From Malurus cyaneus samueli (Eukaryota > Chordata > Aves > Passeriformes > Maluridae): DNA of 64,000 nucleotides. This document shows positions 26,401 through 38,800 of this stretch, in pieces (positions within the stretch are counted from its first letter, which is position 1; every line of letters begins with the position of its first letter). The notes beneath the pieces are model-generated. The model was not told the origin of the DNA. It made no database searches and worked only from the letters and a program-made list of their open reading frames with translations. A program made the position numbers and the translations under genes. The DNA is taken from positions 28,103,741 through 28,167,740 of the forward strand of contig CM019216.1 of NCBI GenBank assembly GCA_009741485.1. The letters run 5' to 3'.

Positions 26401-29400
26401 AATAAGCGGAAAAAGTGTTGTGTGTGCCCCCTTCAGCAGGGAAACAATTAAGGTAGAGTGAGGGTTCAGTGAGGAATAGCTTGTGGCCTGCTTTGTCAGC
26501 ACACCCGTTACCTAATTTGCTGCATTGAGATGAAGCAGGGTGCATGGGGGTCAGCCTAACTGTGGGACTGCAATCTCTAATCTCATAAATTTAAAGGATT
26601 GTGCTCCTTAGGGACCCTCCTCAGAATCCGGGCTTGGGTGAAGGATTTGGGGAACTTGCTCTGACCTCGGTCTGAGTTTTGCCTGGCATGTGACACCTAA
26701 ATTTGGTATAACTTTTGTGCCTCCCCCAATGTGACTTTAGCCTCCCAGTGCATGTTTGGAAGTTTCTGAATTTGAAAAAAGCCTTTTTGCTGCATTTCTA
26801 AAATGCAGGTTTGAAATATGTAATTATGAAGAATTGTTCTTATTTTTGTAACTGAAAATACCTTTTCTGTGTGTGTAATTGTATATATTACTTATTATGG
26901 GCTCTTTCAAGTTGGAATTTCATGTTGTGTTAGTACAGGAATACTGTTCCTCCTCATTGTGGATCACATTCAGCAGTACCTGTAAGAGTAAGTTTGAGGA
27001 ATATTTTTTCTGTGAATGAAATACTCTATTCACATGAAGGCAAGCATGGGATCCTTCTAGCATGTTTTCACGCAGCCTGTGAAGTTTCCACATGAATCTG
27101 TGTGGGAACTGTTGACCCACCTTTGCTGAGTCCTGTGTGTGCCACTTGTTTTTGTTTTTTTTTTTTTCTTGTTATGTGTAGCAGTAAAGCCCAGAACCCT
27201 CTGCTATGCTGTGAAAATGCACTTTTTTGCAGAGCTGTGCACATGAACCCTTTGAATGAAGAGCACCCCTTTACTGGTTCTCTTTAATAGCTTTGTGTGT
27301 GAAATTGCACTGATATATGCAAGGATGCCATAAACCAGAAACAAACCCAGAAACAAAAACCAGGCACTGGATGTCTTGAATGACTTAATGTAGCACTGCA
27401 TCAGAGCTCACAGTCCTGAGGAGAGTAAACAGAAACTATTTTTGAAGTGACAGGCCAGAGTAAAATTGTCTAACACTCTTCATTTTACTGATGCATCGCG
27501 TGGAGGTCCAGAAGCCACATTAGAGAACTGTAATCCTTCATCAGAGCATTTGTTTGGTTGCCTAACATCTGTGGATTGTTAAGATAAGTTATTACACAGA
27601 CCTGCTTTAGTTTAGATTAGTTTGGACCACATCCCAGTATATTCAATCAGGATATAATTCCTGCATGCTGCTAAATTGCTTGCTCCACATACTTCTCTGG
27701 AAATGTTTTTCAATATACAGTTTTGTCACTGAAACTCTTCTGCAACCTCAAGTTTTGATTTTTTTTTCCTCTTAAAGAAAAGCTTTTATTATTTTTCGTT
27801 TTGGACTGAATATATCTCAAGGCTACTGTAGCATTTTTTAATTCCTGAGGAGATTCCTAAACAGGGATGGTAGTTTAGCTTCTATGTGAGTATAATACAG
27901 ATTTTCTACATGTGTAATCTATGGTGATTGGTACGTATTGTGTCCAAGATGCAGAGTTTAAAAATAGCTGTAAGAAAATGGGTTTGTATTTACTTGTCTA
28001 GTATTTCTCCTTTCAGTATTCTGTATTTTTCAGTGTCTGTTTGTGCATTAGCTATTCTTATTTGTTTGTATCTCATAATATTTTGCGTTAAATTAATTAC
28101 AGTATCAAAGGTGATTATGTAAATTAACCGTATTTTCTTGAAGCTAATTACATAATTTGTACATATTTTAAATTATTGAACACATTAGGTTGTAAAGGAG
28201 GTATGATGCCGGGCTTGCATACATACGCATGTATGTAATTTAATTAGGATAATTTAATTTTACTTCAGTATTCCTTATCCTTCCTTTAAACAAACTCTAG
28301 TTGATTAATTTTTTTATTAACACTTTTTTCAACCTTTCTTGGAAACCGATAAAATGCAGGTAATGACATTTTTTGTTACTGACTTTGGTTTATAGCGTTG
28401 ACATAGATTTTATACACAGATACATTTGCATGCACAGTCTTGCTGTCTAATGAGCTAACACTTGTGGCAGATCCTATAAAAGCATTTTAAAATGTGGCTT
28501 TTTTTTTTTTTTCTCTTTAGCCTTGCTGGGTTTTTTTTTAATACCTGTAATAATAATCTGATAGACTAAGTCTCTTCTATTAGAACAGATAGTCTGCTAA
28601 ACTGAATTGCTGGTATATGAGGTATACTAGGTAGAATAAATTAGACATTTTGGAAACAAGGTGGTTTTTTTTTTGTTGGAAGTCTAGCATTTATCTTTGT
28701 CAAAGTAGCTGTTTCTATTATCTTTCTTATTGGTATTTGTTTTTATCATGATATATGTTTATGCCCCTGTTGGGATAATTCTAGCTTTTGATTAAGTTTG
28801 GGGTTTTTTTTTGTTAATATATTAGTAGATACTTTGTTGTCTTTCTTAAATAGAAGAAATATAACAGTCGTCTTTTGATAAAGGTACAGTCCAGATAGAT
28901 GGTAAAGAGTTGGATGTCTTCTCTGTGTGGTTTGGCCAAACAGTGCAGAAATGCATTTGGAAGTTCTGATGTTGTTTTCAGACCTAAAAAGATAGACTAT
29001 TCTAGGATGTTTAAAATAATCTTAATTATTTTAAATACGTAAAATGCCTAGTTTTCATTGTGCCATGTAAGCCATGCACTTCCTCTGCAGGCCAGAGAGT
29101 AAAAGAGCTCAGTACCAGAGTTTTGTCCTGTTGCAATTTCTTCCATGAAGTGTTTTTTTTCCTCTTTTTAATTTTAAATGCTGTGTAATTTTGATCCTTC
29201 TTAGCCTTATTACAATTTTACCCATTTTTGTATTCTTTCTGCATTAAATTAAGAGTCTTTCTTTCAGCTTGTTTCCTTCTCATCTCTATTTTTTATTTCT
29301 GACAAAAATCCACTTTCTTCTATATCCTTCATACATTTTGCCTATTTTGATTTCCTTTCTAAAAACTGCTTTTTTATCTCATTTTTTTTCTTAAATTTTC

Positions 29401-29869
29401 ACATACTTTAGTCTTGAGTAACCATTTATTTTTCTCTGGTGAGTGAGTTGCTCCTGTATATAAGACTGTCTGTACTGTACATAGACTTGAAACATAAAGT
29501 CTTGCTTTAATGTGTGTGCTCCTGTATATCTGTGTGTAAGGAATTAAAAACCCCGATTTTACAAAAAAATCCTAAGCACCACCGTCTATGTACACAGCTT
29601 AATTGTGATTTACAGGGACACATGTTTGTTTGTTTATTATTTGAAGCTATAACTCAAAGAAATAATGATGGTAATTTCCAAGTAGTACAAAATACGGTAC
29701 TTTTGCAATCTTTTAGTTGGTGTCTTAGTTTTCAATTAGCAGATTCCTTTAAGTCTTACTTTTCTCCTGTGATAAGTAGTTGTTGTAGGTGTAGCTAAAA
29801 CCACGCTGAATGTATTTCCAGGATAATGTGAGAAAATTTAATTACAAGGAAATACTGTGCTGATTTTCT

Positions 29870-30294
29870 GTGACCATGGAAGTTAGGGGAGTTAGCTGGG
29901 CAGGACACTGCTCCCTGAGGCACCAATCCTGTTTAGAGTGTGGTGGGCTTGTCTGTCCTGACAGCCATGAGAACAGCCCAACCCTCCCCGCACTGCACCA
30001 ACCCCCCAAGCGTTGGTCACGCTGTCCGTGTCAGAGCAGAGCCAGGGCTGGGCTCAGGGAGCATTGCCACAGGTAGGACTGATGTATATTGACAAGACAT
30101 TTTGGAGAAGCTCGCATAGCATGTGCCTGTAGGATGCTTGGCTCTGGCCAGTGCAGAAGCATGTTCTGGCTCCTGTGTGAGCACCAGCCTCACTCGCTCG
30201 AGAGGGCGAGAGGTCGCACTGCTCTGCGGTACTGAGCATGCATGCCAGGCACTGCCAGGTGGCTGCGCTGACTCTTCTTGTTGTCTTCAACTAG
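29870..30294 (+). other. Locally GC-rich end of the intron before the third RIM1 segment
   Basis: The roughly 430 bases before the exon at 30295 are clearly richer in G+C than the surrounding intron and contain C-runs near 29980-30010. A donor-like CACAG-GTAGG occurs near 30072. The frames here show no RIM similarity, so I do not call an exon. High G+C beside a GC-rich coding exon may simply be a local isochore effect. Confidence 0.45.
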
Positions 30295-30634
30295 GTTATG
30301 TGGGTATGCAATTTATGTCGAAAGCAACAAGAAATCCTAACGAAATCCGGAGCGTGGTTTTTTGGAAGCGGACCACAGCCCTCACCCAGTCAGGACGGGA
30401 CGCTGAGTGATACGGCGACGGCGCGAGCTCGGATGCACCGAGAGAAAAGAAAGCGAGACTTCAAGAGCGATCGAGGTCACAGACTCCCTTAAGCACAGCA
30501 GCTGCCTCATCACAGGAAATCTCTTCTTCCAGTGCACCTCCTGACCGTAGGAAAGGTGCAGAAGTGTCGCAGCCGGCCATGGGCCCCGACCAAAAGCAAG
30601 CTTCAAGGTCTAGAAGTGAACCTCCAAAGGAGAG
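30295..30634 (+). CDS. RIMS1: RIM1 exon: last zinc-ligand pair, SGAWFF Rab3-contact motif and linker, with a one-base frame break
   Basis: The exon begins after CTTCAACTAG with GTT ATG TGG, encoding VMWVCNLCRKQQEILTKSGAWFFGSG. CNLC (codons 30307 and 30316) completes the eight-cysteine zinc finger. SGAWFF (30346-30363) matches the motif that contacts Rab3 in rabphilin/RIM-type domains. Frame one matches RIM1 through QDGTLSDTAT, ending at 30420, then runs into non-RIM residues and a TAA at 30490-30492. From 30420 a second frame matches RIM1 as PREKKARLQERSRSQTPL and later SRSRSEPPKER. The frame change fits loss of one base, probably a G, in the run ACGGCGCG. The observed length is 340; 341 is needed to splice in phase to the next exon, whose first base completes AGG (Arg). 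This is probably an assembly or read error. A true frameshift would truncate RIM1 after the zinc finger. Confidence 0.92.
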
Positions 30635-32834
30635 GTAATGCTTTCTGCCTAGATAGAGCCTCACAATTACAAATGCTAGTTCAGCTGGGCCTTCTGTATG
30701 TTTGCTACTGTGCAAAAACAACAATTGATTTACTGACCAGGAAAAGATAATTTTTTGCTAGCAAATACATTGTCTGTTTCAGTCTGTGCCACAGAAATGA
30801 GGAAAAAAATGATCGATTTTACCATACACTTGAATGCATTTTGGTGTACACTTTTGATACAGAGTTGTAGTTTACTTTTAAATTTTTAATTTGACTGGTG
30901 TTTTTAAAATTATTAAACAAAGAGCTAGCCTTTACCTTTACTTGAATTTTTAAAGCCAGCACTCTCCCAAAAAATCCACACCTAAGCAATCAGAAAACAC
31001 ACCCTGTGGAATTCTTTCAGATATCCTTATGTGCTATTTTATCAAAGATACTTCCAATTTTATTGTTAAAAGTAATACAATTAAAAGACCTCATTTACAC
31101 CTGCGAAGTTAACGTTCATGTAGAACAGCAATAGCACCATCTTGAATTCAGACCAAGTTGTATGTAAGAATAAAGCCAGAACCAAACCATTTCCTTTTAA
31201 GTGAGTAAATGAGTTAATTCCTGAGCTGCATTCCCTGTGATGAATGGGTTGAGGAGTAGCAGATCAAGAGAGCCTAATGTGGTGAAGCAGTTGCTGTTCT
31301 TTTGGCTGCTGCCTGGCAGATAGCAGAGCAATTGAGGAGGGAGCCTGTGGCAACAAAACAAGGGTCTGCCATAGAAGATTCTCTCAACTCTGGCCAGAAT
31401 AGTTGATGATTCTTTCCCCCTAGCTATTGGAGCTGAAAATGGATGATGAGCACTGACTTACTGTGTGGGTGAGATTGTCTGTGTTTAGCTGTATCAGATT
31501 CAGGTTAGTGTTATATATGTGTATGGTGTAAATGAATACATGATGCCCTCCCCTAATTCTGCTGACTTTTGTCCCCTGACACAGGGAAGGCTCCCAGAGC
31601 AGTTGTCACTTTTCGGACAGCAAAATGCATTCTATTTCTTCTTTTCTGTCAGAAAGTGAGATGTTTATATTAATTACACAAAATTAGTGTACTCTGCTTG
31701 TCACTGAGAGTTTCAGATGATTTCCGAGTGCTCTGGTTGAAGCCCATCTATGGTAAACTCAGGTCCCATTTATTGCTAAAAACTCAGAAGGAACAGGAGA
31801 TGGGAAAAATAAAAAGATAAGGGAACTTAGCGTGGATGGTGTCCAACTTTGTTCTGTCAGATGCTTCTGTGAGGGTCTTTGATACGTAATCCAAAGATGT
31901 GTCAGTTGTGGAAGGGAAGATTCAGTGCCACAAAACAAAGTCTTAGTGACTTTGTCCCAGTTTGTGTTCATCTCAAAACCACTGTACAGCTGTGTTCATC
32001 CTTCTTCAAAATCAATGGATTCATATATGAACTGCTAAATGAAGGGGCAAATGGAATGATGAGAGAAATTAAAAATTCCAGTAAGGGAGTTTTATGATTC
32101 TTTGGCTTGCCTATTTTCCCAAAGCAGAATATGAAAGAGAAAATAATTATTTATTGTTTTGTACTTTGTCTGCATAGAGAAATACTTTCATCCTGTTTTA
32201 TTACTAGAGTAAAGAATGCCATAAATTTATCTTAAGGAATCAATTTGCTTTTCTTTATATGCTTATGAAATGGGCATTTCATTTTTGAGTTTTAGTAAGA
32301 TAAATCAAACTAGTTTAAATATTATTTCTCGATATATTATCTTTTGCATTTTTTTCTATCTATGTTATTTCTTTCTGTCATATTATTATGGTAGATACTC
32401 CATTTTGTGGTATTTATATCTGAACTGTCAGGGCACTTGAAGTTAATTGTGTGGTTAGTTTGTAACTCTTGTGACTGCTGCCAGTAAAATGGAGAAGATA
32501 CTCCAGTACTCTGAAGAGAGCTGATAAAGTACTGACAAAGACATGTCTGAGTCTTTGTACTTACATAGGTAAAGTATCTGTCTTTATCCATGTCACTATC
32601 CTTTTTGATTTTACTCATTAATTGGACCATTCATAATATATGTTTTTGTGGACTCTAGAACTTGTTTGGTCTTGGAAGATAAAATTAAGATTAATAGATT
32701 TAATTTGTGTTAATGGATTCAGTACTTTTTTTGCCATAGCTTATCCCAGTTTAGAATTTGATTTCCATAACTGTATGCAAGTATTTCTATTTGCCGTTCA
32801 ATTTTTCATGTTACTGTACTCCTTTTCATTGTAG
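30635..32834 (+). other. RIMS1: RIMS1 intron between short linker exon and large linker exon
   Basis: A 2.2-kb intron with donor GTAATG. The acceptor is pyrimidine-rich and ends CTTTTCATTGTAG. I see no recognisable repeat or additional exon. Confidence 0.8.
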
Positions 32835-33706
32835 GAAGAAGGCAGTATCGGTTGCTGACCAGAATGGCAAAGTCGTAAAGAGTGAGCGTAAGCGTGTGCC
32901 AAAATCCTCCCTTCCGAAAGATGGACCAACAGATGACAGGGAGCGTAAAGAGCGGCATGAAGGTAGAAGGCTGGAGAAAGGCAAGTCACAGGATTACCCA
33001 GACTTGCCAGAGAAACTTGAGGAAGGCAAAGTGCCTGATGATGAAAAAGAAAGGAAGGAAGATGAATATCAAACCCGTTACAGGAGTGACCCCAATCTGG
33101 CAAGATATCCCGTAAAACCGCACCCTGAGGAACAGCAGATGCGCATGCACGCCAAAGTTTCTAAAGCACGACACGAGAGAAGACACAGTGATGTAGCTTT
33201 GCCACACACAGAAATGGAGGAAGCGGAGGTACCTGAGAATAAATTAGGAAAACGCTCACAATTACAGGGAACTCAGGACAGAAAATCTCTTGTGGAAACT
33301 CAGAGGTCGTACTCTATAGACAGAACAGGTGATGTAAGAATTTCTGTTTCTAAACAATTAACTAATCATAGCCCACCAACTCCCAGGCATAGTCCAGTTC
33401 CTATAGAACACGTAGAATACAAGAACCACGATTCCTTTATAAAACAGAGCCGCCTTGATCCTAGCTCTGCTATTCTCATGCGAAAAGCAAAGCGGGAGAA
33501 AATGGAGACCATGCTAAGGAATGATTCCCTTAGCTCTGACCAGTCGGAATCAGTGCGGCCACCCCCTCCAAAGCCTCATAGAGCAAAAAGAGGCGGAAAG
33601 AAAAGGCAGATGTCAGTTAGTAGCTCAGAGGAAGAAGGGGCATCAACACCAGAATATACTAGCTGTGAAGATGTGGAGATAGAAAGTGAAAGTGTCAGTG
33701 AAAAAG
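32835..33706 (+). CDS. RIMS1: RIM1 large linker exon between zinc finger and PDZ domain
   Basis: This 872-nt exon (1 + 290 codons + 1) encodes the basic, serine-rich linker between zinc finger and PDZ. The open frame extends upstream, but the start is set by the TTTTCATTGTAG acceptor; its first G joins the preceding AG to give Arg. Conserved RIM1 landmarks in order are KSERKRVPKSS, TRYRSDPNLARYPVKP, EEQQMRMHAK, ARHERRHSDVALP, KQLTNHSPPTPRHSP, SRLDPSSAILMRKAKREK, METMLRNDSLSSDQSESVR, a PPPPKPHR proline stretch, MSVSSSEEEG and STPEYTSCEDVEIESESVSEKG. RRHS (Ser codon 33187-33189) fits an RRxS protein kinase A consensus and may be the residue known as Ser413 in rat RIM1-alpha. The segment around 33220-33360 is the least conserved relative to mammals. 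It ends with a lone G before GTAAGG. Confidence 0.97.
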
Positions 33707-34956
33707 GTAAGGACTTTTCTGTATATTATGCACATGGCCATGGTTTGGGGAAAAAAAAAAAAAATCTGTATTTTTCTCTCTCTTTTGCCTCTTTTTAATC
33801 ATACACTTATTTCCCCTTGCCTTTCTTTTTTTTGCAACTGAGAAGTGTCTTATCCCTAATGAAATCTGCTTTACAATGTTTCCTTTTGCATTGTTAGATG
33901 AGGTGGTTACAGTTAGCATTAGCTGATGAGTTTCCTTTTCATTCTCTTCCCTCTTTCTCCGGAAGGGACAGAATTCAAGGTTTCTAGTTTACTCTCTTGA
34001 TGATATCTGTAGTCCTTTGGTCATTGCTTCATTCTTTTGTCTGTATGTAGAACAGTTTTCTGTGGATGGATTGAAATGAAAAGTGAGTTCTGTAACAATT
34101 GCAGGAGACCATTATAAGGCATCATAAGATACACAAATTTTTGCTACATTTAATAAAATATCAAAAATCTGCCAGAGTTCATTTTTAATAAGGACAAGAT
34201 ATTGGGCAAAGAGCGTGGTATGTAGAAAGAAATGAGAATTGACAAAGTTGTTGTATAGATAAATTTTCTTTCCAGCTAAGAAGTATGTTTAAAGTCTGTT
34301 GTTTCAGTTTTGTCTTCATCTGTTGGTGGTAAAACTCAACAGCAAGAAGTAAATTGTAGTACGTTGTGTGCTTTTAAACAAAGCCTTTCTTTTGGCTGAA
34401 GAAGTTAATCAAATTCAGGAACGGTGAACATATAAAATAAGCATTGTCAGAGAAGATTGTGGTAGAACTTAGCAACAGGCTTATAATCCTACTTTGTGTT
34501 TAAGTGACACTAGAACGAGCTGAAAGCCTTTTGTGTCTTTGGAAGTAGCTTTTAGCTCTTTAACTATCTGTGTTTATACCTTGAAAGTTTCCTGCTGGTA
34601 TTCATACTGAAAATGCCAAGGTTTGTCTGCACTGCCTTTTAGTTCCTGGCACTGTTTCCTGGAATGTCTGGGATTCTCATATGCTAACCTGTCTGTCTGC
34701 CTTTATCTGATGTTGTGGTCTCCTAGCATCCCCTAAAGCTCCAGGTAAACATAGGAAAGAGGCAATATTTCTTTCCTATCTCATCAGAATGGCTACTTGT
34801 TTTAACTTTCTAAGCATGAGCTATTCCATTCAAAACATGGAAACTGGCTTTTCTGATCGTTTTTAAGGAGGAATGATGTGATCATGCCCTGAAATTTTAT
34901 TCCAGATTCCACTATACTGTAAAAAAACTCTCATTTATTTGACTGAGTTTTGTCAG

Positions 34957-35130
34957 ATACTGGAATGTATTGCTCAGAGATTTATTCAGTCTCCATCTTT
35001 GGAGATGCTCAAGACCCAAATGGAGAAGGCCCTGAGCAATCTGCTCTGCAGACATCACTTTTGAGGAAGGATATTTGAACTAGGGACTTAGAGAGGTCCT
35101 TTCCAGTCTCAACTGTTCTGTCTTTCTAAG
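34957..35130 (+). mobile_element. CR1 LINE 3'-end fragment, degenerate
   Basis: The plus strand reads 'tactggaa', then 'cagtctccatctttggagatgctcaa', then 'gccctgagcaatctgctctg', then 'gagaggtcctttccagtctcaac' and 'tgttctgtctttct'. The order and wording follow the 3' end of an older CR1 subfamily in sense orientation. It is 5'-truncated and non-coding. Confidence 0.85.
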
Positions 35131-35786
35131 ACAACACATCTCTCTCCCTTATCTTGTGGCCATGTTTACTGCTGACATTTTGATTTGTGTAATTTTCTCT
35201 GACTCCATTTGTTGGTAGTAGAAGTCTGTAACACAGCATTTCTTTTCCATCTTTGTCTTTTGCTTTCATAATGTTTATCAATTTGAGGTTGCTTTTGAAG
35301 TAGAATTTCCCAGGTTCAGTGTAGGTTATTATAAACTGAAAGGTTGTTGTTGTGAAAGTCAGGTCCTGGCTGAAAGTTACTGATAACAATATGTTGATAT
35401 AGTTTGTGTTATGATAGTCTTTCATAATTAAAATCTTTCAATAGCTGCTTTCAGGCTCATGACACTGATCTCAACTTTTGACCAATGTCCCATTGTATTG
35501 TTAAAATGTTCAGGCTTGGATTTTTTTCCCTTTAGTGTTACGAATTCCAGAGAATTTCAAATGTTGCTAAAAGCTTATCTTCTCAATAACTGAATCAAGT
35601 TCTTGGTTGCCTCTGAGAAACATATTTAGGCTCCCCTTTTACATAGTGGAGATCTTGGTTTGTATCGTATCAGAGTGCTACATCACTGTATTTGAATAAA
35701 AATTATTAATAGGAATATGTTAGAGACCTGTCTGACCACTGACCAGCATATATTGATTTACATTGTTGAGCATTCCTTGAGACCTT

Positions 35787-35807
35787 TATGTATATGTATA
35801 TGTATAT

Positions 35808-35857
<50 letters not shown>
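35787..35857. repeat. (TA)n(TG)n microsatellite
   Basis: TGTATA steps lead into an alternating AT run and then about 15 uninterrupted GT units ending at 35857. It is a compound dinucleotide microsatellite, probably length-polymorphic. Confidence 0.95.
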
Positions 35858-35858
<1 letters not shown>

Positions 35859-38800
35859 ATGGAGAGGTATTCAGTATATTAATTACAGAAGTGTATTTAT
35901 TAATTTAATACATGTGATATTTAGACCTTTTTTTTTTGCCTGATTTTTGATATGACTTTTCCATGAAAAGGATTGTAAGTGGAAAGCCTTTGAAGGTGGG
36001 GTGTGTAGCCCATAAAAAAGAGATAGGAAATATGAATACAAATGAGAAAGCAGAAGAATTTTTGATAGTAAAGTGTCCAATTATTTTTACAGTTACATTT
36101 TCATCAGTACTTGAAATAATCTGCAGTATTTCATAAAAATAGATGGAAAAGCAGGCAGTTTTATTACCCAAGGAAATATTTTAGAAATCCCCCAATACTC
36201 TAAAAGAAAATACACTACTGTAAAAGGATGTAGTTTTAAAGAAATATATATAGAAATAATTTTTAAATGCTGGTATTATAACCCTGGTCATAATCCCATT
36301 CTTTGCAATTTAGCAGCATTGTTACAAATAGAATTTCACCAGAATTACTTCAGTTCTTTGCTTGTAACTTGGGAGAGATACTGCCCAGGTTCAAAGTTAC
36401 AGTGCTTTACTTTATAAGCCCAGGAGGGTCTGGAATCTTTCTTCTCTTATCTAAAAGTCAGCTTAGTCAGAAACCTGGTGCCAGAGTAATATAGATGGAG
36501 CTACAAACTTTGAATGGCCCTATCAAAAAACCCCAAGATATTAAAATTAATGTCTGCATTTGATGAGTACCAATATGAAACAATCTGCAACTAAGTAATA
36601 AAAATGTACTATTTTCATTTCTTTGTTGAACAAATAAAACAGAAGTTCATATGAGAAACATCTTAAAGGGATGTTAAAAAGCAAATGATGCCCCACAGTA
36701 AGATACAGTATAGGTAGTGCAAATAAAATCAACATTGAAATCAATAGCCAAAAGTGTTATATAAAGTACATACTTGTGAAAATGTTTTTTTTTAAACATT
36801 TGCATTTCCTAGAAACAGATTAGTACTGCATTACCCTGTCTTCTGAGCCCAAAAAGCCTTCAAAAAAGGCAACATCCCCTGCTATTTAATGTAACAATTT
36901 AATACGTATTTCTTCAAAATTATTTTGAATATAATGCAAAAACACTGGAGATACTTTCTTGCAAAAAAACAAATGTCTTTTGCAATCCATCAGAGTTCTA
37001 CTTCTTTGGTGGAAGATGCAAAGATTTATGTCAAATTGCTTCCATGTTGGAGTAAATATAGAGAAAGATATCTTTAGCAGTGTCCAAAAAAATTTGATGA
37101 GTGTCATCTCAAATTTCTTAGAGTATCTTTACTGGATGCTACTGATTGTTGATAATAATTTTCATTCTATTATTACTAGAGTCTGTAATACTCCTTATTC
37201 TGAAATCTTGTAATAGTTGAACAATAGGTGGACTGAGGTTCCAGTGAAGTCCTGGCAATGCAAAAGGAATCGTCATAGAAGGCATACATTGCACTCATAC
37301 TTGCTTCAGAGACAAGCTAGAATAACATAAACCAGACTATTAGAAATTAAATCCAGACCTCACTTCAAAACTAACAGTTTCTGCCTACTGCCATCGAGTG
37401 AAGAATGCAAATTGTATTTGGCATAAGTTTGAGAAAAAGTATTTTCCATAAAGTTGGAAAATAAGAATTTGTGTAGAACTAGTAGATTTGTGTCCAGATG
37501 AGGTTGTACAATTCTTTTTATCCATGATGGATGCAAGAGCTATTCCAGAATTTTGCCATGCAACCTTTGAAACTGGAAGATAAATTAATGTTGGAAATTG
37601 GAGCTATATTGAGGAGGTATTGCTCCAGTACTTTATGTAACTAAATGTGCTAATGATTTCACATTTTGCATACTTACCATTCATATTTGCCTAAATGTGT
37701 ATTTTGTTCACACTCTTTAGGCTTGAAATTATGACTTAATACTCACAAATTGTTAGTAAAATGCTGAAAACCTAGGTAAAACTCATTCTGTATATTTGCC
37801 AATAGATTTATTTGGGTGTGAGGAGAGCATGATAGAGTTGGCACCTGGTTTGAAAACAAACTCCTCAAATGACTTTCTGGTTTCTTTCAGTGAAGATGTG
37901 GTTGTTTCATTCATAATGCCTTTCTCACGGTACTATGAGGAACAGGGAAACCCAATTTAATTTAATTTCATTCTTAGGATGTTAACTTCAGATTAGAAAG
38001 TGTTGTAGGCAGGGATCTTGCTGTTTTCCTGGTTTATGCCCAGGTGTGGGGAAGGGGTTGTGAGCAGGAGGAGAGAGGAGCAGAAAGGGACACCGTGGTT
38101 TGCTGACAAATGTGTCAGTGCTGGCTCAGCTGCAGGAGAAAGCAACTGGCCCCTTCCTCCATCCTTTTCTGGTGTTTTGAGTGTCCCTTTGGGTGTTTGT
38201 GCTGAAGAGTTCTCCTAGGGGAAGGAAAGAATAAATTAAATCCTTGCCCCAATGATTTCTAAGTTCTGTAAGCATTGCTGACAAGGAAGGTAACTTGGGG
38301 GCAAAGAGAGAAACCACACACGTGCAGTAGGGACTATAAAGGGACCAAAAGAAAACATCAGGAAAAGGCTGTAGAGAGGAGAAGGCTGGTTTTAAATGTT
38401 TGCAGTTCAACTTTTTGACTGGGGTATTCTCAGCCTGGAGTGTAGGCAAGTCAAGTAACATCTGTAACATCTGCTAGCATATTTTAGCATCTGTTTGCAT
38501 GGGGAGTTGGTCATGGAGTTTTAGAACTGGAGCAGAATTTGTTTAAAAATGCGCTGAGATTTAACTTAGTGCAAAATAAAATACTTTTGCCAGGAAGATT
38601 ATTAGTTTTTAGAAATTAGTTCAAATTTGTCTTCTAGTCCTTGTGCAGTAATCTCCATCTGATTCAGATTTTAATGAAAATATAATTTAAAATTACTCTA
38701 GTTTCAGAATTTTGTTCATTGCTAACATTATTCAATGCTATCAGTATTCAGTGCTTTTGAGCACTGAATTATTTACAGCTGAATTATTCAGCTGAAATTA

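Larger units (their letters stand above)
3800..30294 (+). other. RIMS1: Large RIMS1 intron within the zinc-finger coding region
   Basis: About 26.5 kb of AT-rich intron. It contains two minus-strand CR1 3' fragments (about 9632 and 22638), a decayed coding-like stretch (21651-22115), an AT-rich array with flanking direct repeats (23336-23457), and short TA/TG tracts near 9370-9480 and 22390-22430. The last 430 bases are richer in G+C than the rest. The many short open frames show no conserved protein, splice structure or codon pattern that I recognise. Confidence 0.75.

Noticed and set aside
29870..30076. Candidate extra exon in the GC-rich segment ending near a GTAGG donor
   Set aside because: The translation has no RIM similarity and the neighbouring exons already join in phase without it.
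32758..32834. Upstream extension of the open frame into the linker exon (apparent start MISITVCK)
   Set aside because: The acceptor ending CATTGTAG at 32834 and the phase match with 30634 show that these codons are intron.
33707..33798. Downstream extension of the same frame beyond GKG
   Set aside because: A GTAAGG donor follows 33706, and the next exon at 62790 completes the Gly codon and matches RIM1.
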